DNA of 64,000 bases from assembly GCA_023213395.1 (NCBI GenBank), contig CM041465.1:204297741-204361740 (forward strand), in the 5' to 3' direction. Position 1 is the stretch's first letter, and the number at the start of each line of letters is the position of its first letter. This DNA comes from Cycas panzhihuaensis (taxonomy: Eukaryota; Cycadophyta). The position numbers and the translations under genes were made by a program. Under the pieces are notes generated by a model. The model made no database searches. It was not told the origin of the DNA and saw nothing but the letters and a program-made list of their open reading frames with translations. Below, one piece after another: positions 60,531 to 64,000 of the stretch.

Positions 60531-61120
60531 AAAAGAAAAGGGAGCGACTTCCGGAAGGCGACGCAGAGACGGATTTTGGCAGGGAAGCTAGGGTTAGAGT
60601 CAGCTGGGGACGGCGGGTGAGTTTCAGATGCCCTGGACGCTATGGCGTCCCTCGAGTTATGAAGGCTGGGCCGTCCAGCCAACACTTTTAGAGGCAAACG
60701 GGCTTACCCCTTTCTACAGGTGAGTCTTGTTTGACGGCCAAGCATACTCGGTTTGATAAGACGCAGGCTAGAACGCCTTATTCAGGAGCCAGGGTAGATT
60801 CGCTTCGGGGTAGAGATCCTGATGTATGGCAGCTCCTGTTATGTGACTCTAAGATCCGGTTCTGTTCTCTCAAGGAGGCTAGCCACTTTGGTCAAGGGCG
60901 GTGCATGAGATCAGAGGGAGAATCCAGATGGGGTTGGAAGAGGTCAAAAGACTACACTGTGAAGAAGCCGATAGGCGTGTCTTTGTTTTGCAAGAAGAAG
61001 AGCAAAGAGAGAAGCTGCTCCAAAGAAGAATCACATCTAGAGTCAGCAGAAATGGTATGTTTTCACTCTTATTGGTTGGAGTTGTTCTCTACAGTTTTTA
61101 TAGTTTTTATATTTAAAAAA
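60531..61120 (+). other. LINE 3 5' leader
   Basis: GC-rich and carries an open frame upstream of and in frame with ORF1 (from 60731), but it has no domain I recognise. The strong start is MEKDHTPSKQ at 61121, directly after an A run. Confidence 0.6.
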
Positions 61121-62515
61121 ATGGAAAAGGATCATACCCCTTCAAAGCAGAACCAGAACCCTAACCTGGCAGCAGGGAGAACCTTTAGAGATGTCTTGAA
61201 ATCCAATGAGGAAGAATCCTTTGACTTAACCCCTATGTTTGAAGACAATAAAGTGAGACTTAAAATCCCCTTAGCCCTGGTTGAGAAAATCGAAAAGTTA
61301 TGGGAGAACTGCCTGGTCGGCAGGTTCTCAGGTCCCAGACCGGGTTTGGAGGCCATTAGGGTTTGGGCGAGGACCAAATGGAAAACAATGAGTAGTGTGG
61401 AGGTAATAGCCATGCCTAAGGGCTGTGTGCTATTCAAATTTACATCGCATGAAGATATGTCAAGTATTTTGATTAGGGCACCATGGATGTTTGGCAGAAG
61501 AGCCCTATCCCTAGAGAAATGGCATAGGGACTTCGGACCCTCGGTCCCTAAAATTAGACAAGCTCCTATTTGGATCCAACTCTCGGGCTTGCCCTCCACC
61601 ATTGGAATCCTGAGGTATTTAAAGGCATTGCAAAAGCGGTGGGCCCTCTCTTAGCAGTTGATTCAGCGACGAAGAACAGGAGTAGGCTTATTAATGCCAG
61701 AATTTGTGCTCTGGTGAGGTTAGATAAGCCTCTCTTGGATGATATATGGATGGACTTGCCTGATAAGAGTTGGAGTCTGACCTTTGTTTTATGAGTTGGA
61801 CCACTTTAGATGTTCAACCTGCAGGAATCTGGGACACCTGCCACAAAAGTACCTGGGTGTGCAACCCTTAAAAGAAGATCCAGTAGTGGCTAGCCCTCAA
61901 GAGAAGGAGAAAGAAGAAGGGGAGGGTCAAGAATGTCCCACCCGTACGGAGGCGACCGAAACCTCTTATCTAAACTTGGGTTTTGATCCGAATGAAGAGG
62001 ATACGTTATTAGAGGAAGACGTCCAAGTGGCCCAGGCCATTGTGGCTCCGGCGTGCTTGGCTGGCGAGGATGGGATTGGGAAACTATCCCCTCTAGGGGT
62101 GATTCCATCGATCCATAACGTTTTGTCTCCACCGAAGCAGCAGGAGAAGGAGGATGAGATGGGGGCAGATATGACCCCACTGTCTATAGGTTTAGGCCTC
62201 CATGGGCAAGGGGATGGGGTTGAGGTTACGGAACTGCTTAGTTTGGAGGAACCAGGGCAGTCAGCCCTTGTTTCATTATTACAGCTGACTTTGGCTCAAA
62301 AGAAGTTGCCTGATGTTGGAGCAGAGAAGAAGGTCGGGAGACCACTGTCGAAAGTCCAAAGAGAGAAAGAATCGGCTGCCTAGGTAGATCAAGGCATGCA
62401 CAGAACTTTAAAGGACTCATTCCTAGAAGGGCCTACCCTTAGATCTAGTACAGCAGGCAGGGAGCCCCCAAAAGGGGAAACTGCTGAAGTTTGGAAACAA
62501 AGAAAGAAGCGATGA
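61121..62515 (+). pseudogene. LINE 3 ORF1: DUF4283 RNA-binding protein with CCHC knuckle
   Basis: Start MEKDHTPSKQNQNPN, then GRTFRDVLKSN. The DUF4283 domain runs to about 61620, with GCVLFKFTSHEDMSSILIRA and PWMFGRRALSLEKWHRDF. A frameshift near 61600 moves the reading to NPEVFKGIAKAVGPLLAVDS and a second one near 61785 restores the first frame. The knuckle RCSTCRNLGHLPQKYLG near 61810 has Tyr in place of the last Cys. An acidic, Glu-rich tail follows. A stop at 62381 interrupts a frame that otherwise runs to VWKQRKKR and TGA at 62513. The product would coat LINE RNA. Confidence 0.85.
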
Positions 62516-64000
62516 AAATTTTATCATGGAATATTAGTGGCCTTAATGCCTCGTTGAAATAGAGAATCATCAGGGATATGAGAAGTAGACATCAATCAGA
62601 TCTGATATTCCTGCAAGAAACCAAATTGAGCAAGGAGAACGGGCCTAAGATTAGGAATAAAATTTGGAAGTTTGTCGAAGGCGTCGAGGTAGACTATGCC
62701 CATGGAGTTGGGGGTCTAATGGCTTTATGGAATCCATCTATTTGGTTGGGAGAAATTTTTTTGTTAGAAGAATCTTTCATTTCGGTTCGGTTAACCAATA
62801 AAATCAATAATATCACATGGATTGCTACCAATGTGTATGCTCCAAACCTACAAGAAGCCAAAAAGAGGCAATGGGATAGATTGATAGAGGCCCACAAGGA
62901 CTGTCGGCTCCCATGGTTGCTGGCGGGCGATTTTAACTCGGCCTTATCCCCTGGGGATAAGAGAGGTGGATCTGGGGGTTGAACTACTAGTATGAGTGAG
63001 TTCAGTGACTTCTTGCATTAGGGGGGGCTGGAGGATGTTAATCTTAGGGGAGCTTCCTTCACCTAGTCTAATAAACGGCAGGGGGATAACCTTATTCAAA
63101 TTAAGCTGGATAGGGTGCTGGTCAATTACGATTGGGCGAGGTGCTTCAAGGATTTCACCCTGAAAGCCTTGCCAAGGACCATCTCTGATCATTCGCCCCT
63201 GTTGATGCAATTCTCAGATCTGGGCAAGTTTATCGGGGGCCCCTTCAGATTTGAATTGATATGGCCGGACCACGATCTTCGTAAAAGGATTGAGGAGTGG
63301 TGGAGCATCGAAATTAAAGGACACGAATGTATAGATTTTCTAAGAAGCTAGGCGGGTCAAAAGGAAAGTCAAGGTTTGGAATAAGGAAATTTTCCTAAAC
63401 ATAAATGATCAAAAGGATAAGACCATCGGGACTTGAAAGATACTCGGGAGCGGATTGGCGGCTAAGCGGATCTCGGGGCTGGATAAGGCAGAAGGAGGCG
63501 ACTAAGTCTCTAGATGAGACTCTTATCGAGGAGGAAATTCACTTTGGAGACAAAAATCTAGGGCTTTATGGTTGGCCAAGGAGGCAAATACCGATTCTTT
63601 CATATGACCACAGTAAAACATAGAGCGAATAACAGAATCAGTAAACTTCAAAGAGACGATGGGACAGTAGTTAGCTCGATGGAGGAAATGAAGGAGATGG
63701 CCAGTGATTATTTCAAGGATTTATTCGTGGAACCGCTAGATGGGGACATGGAGTTGATGAAGGAATTCCTTAACAACATCCCCTGTTTGGTGAATGACAC
63801 CCAAAATACTCAGATCACAGCTCCTTTCACCCAGGACGAGGTTACGGCAGCGCTCTTCAATATAAAAGGTACAGGCCCCAGCCCACGGCGGTTTCCCTCC
63901 AGGGTTTTTCCAAGAATACTGGGATATTATTAAGGGGGATCTTATGGAAGCACTTCAGGAGTTTTATGTAAACAGAAAGATCTTGCAAGAGTGACAGACT
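62512..64000 (+). pseudogene. LINE 3 ORF2: endonuclease and start of RT, truncated by the window
   Basis: ATG at 62512 (MKILSWNISGLNASLK, then a stop where Gln is usual). Endonuclease motifs are nearly complete: FLQETKLSKENG, GVGGLMALWNPS, TNVYAPN, LLAGDFNSALSPGDKRGG, KLDRVLVNYDW and SDHSPLLMQF (63190). Stops in this domain fall at Trp codons (after GGSGG, and in the run GASFT*SNKR). After about 63350 several frameshifts precede FFHMTTVKHRANNRI (63595) and EMASDYFKDLF. RT begins near 63860 but is out of frame: the PGPDGFP region is split, and FQEYWDIIKGDLMEAL follows in the other frame. Confidence 0.9.

Larger units (their letters stand above)
60531..64000 (+). mobile_element. LINE 3: younger GC-rich L1-type LINE, cut by the window end
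   Basis: Base composition changes abruptly at about 60535 (GGAGCGACTTCCGGAAGGCG). A leader of about 590 bp is followed by ORF1 (61121-62515), ORF2 overlapping by four bases (from 62512), endonuclease and the start of RT. Fewer stops per kb than any other element here. The 5' boundary is inferred from the composition change; the 3' end lies outside the window, so no target-site duplication can be checked. Confidence 0.88.

Noticed and set aside
60731-61120. Upstream extension of LINE 3 ORF1 to 60731
   Set aside because: The extra 130 residues show no domain, and the Met at 61121 opens the segment that fits LINE ORF1 proteins.

Overview
This window looks like intergenic DNA from a large, AT-rich plant nuclear genome. 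It is built almost entirely of old, nested retrotransposons. The plant assignment rests on four things: Ty3/gypsy chromovirus remnants (one with a C-terminal chromodomain), Ty1/copia elements with gag-protease-integrase-RT-RNase H order, L1-type LINEs whose ORF2 ends in an RNase H domain, and primer-binding sites matching plant initiator-Met tRNA. The heavy decay (roughly 8-12% divergence between LTR pairs by hand count, many stops, few intact frames) suits a slow-turnover genome such as a gymnosperm or another very large plant genome. The species cannot be named from this sequence. I see no host protein gene, tRNA, rRNA or CRISPR array.

Layout, left part (1-22 kb): AT-rich spacer (1-1769); a decayed LINE on + (about 1770-7560); spacer with a 217-bp tandem duplication; then gypsy element A on the - strand (8560-9890 and 19620-21740). 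A is split by LTR element X (+, 9891-19619). X has PBS, PPT and LTRs but no recognisable pol, and is itself split by copia 1 (-, 11844-17641, TSD ATAAT), which has lost its RT.

Layout, middle part (22-50.6 kb), a nest up to four levels deep: copia E (+) is cut by gypsy B (-, 22284-47237, TSD ATATT). The 5' LTR of B is cut by chromovirus C (-, 28278-46378, TSD GAGGA). The integrase of C is cut by copia 2 (-, 29470-36962, TSD ATTTA), and its protease-RT linker is cut by gypsy D (+, 37671-43536). A deletion at 37671 removed the RT of C together with most of the 5' LTR of D.

Layout, right part (50.6-64 kb): a partial LINE 2 (+), two diverged copies of a gag-protease-only chromovirus fragment on - (F1, F2), a gag-only copia remnant G (-), and the 5' half of LINE 3 (+, from about 60531). 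LINE 3 is distinctly GC-richer and much less decayed than the rest. Its ORF1 and ORF2 overlap as ATGA.

How the parts relate: these are selfish elements, not a cooperating gene set. What the window records is a sequence of insertions, internal deletions, repeated two-copy tandem duplications and G-to-A / C-to-T decay. I found no evidence of a new multi-gene biological system. The less explained items are the unknown coding traces inside element X, the paired RT-less F1/F2 fragments, the recurrent tandem duplications and the ORF1/ORF2 overlap of LINE 3.
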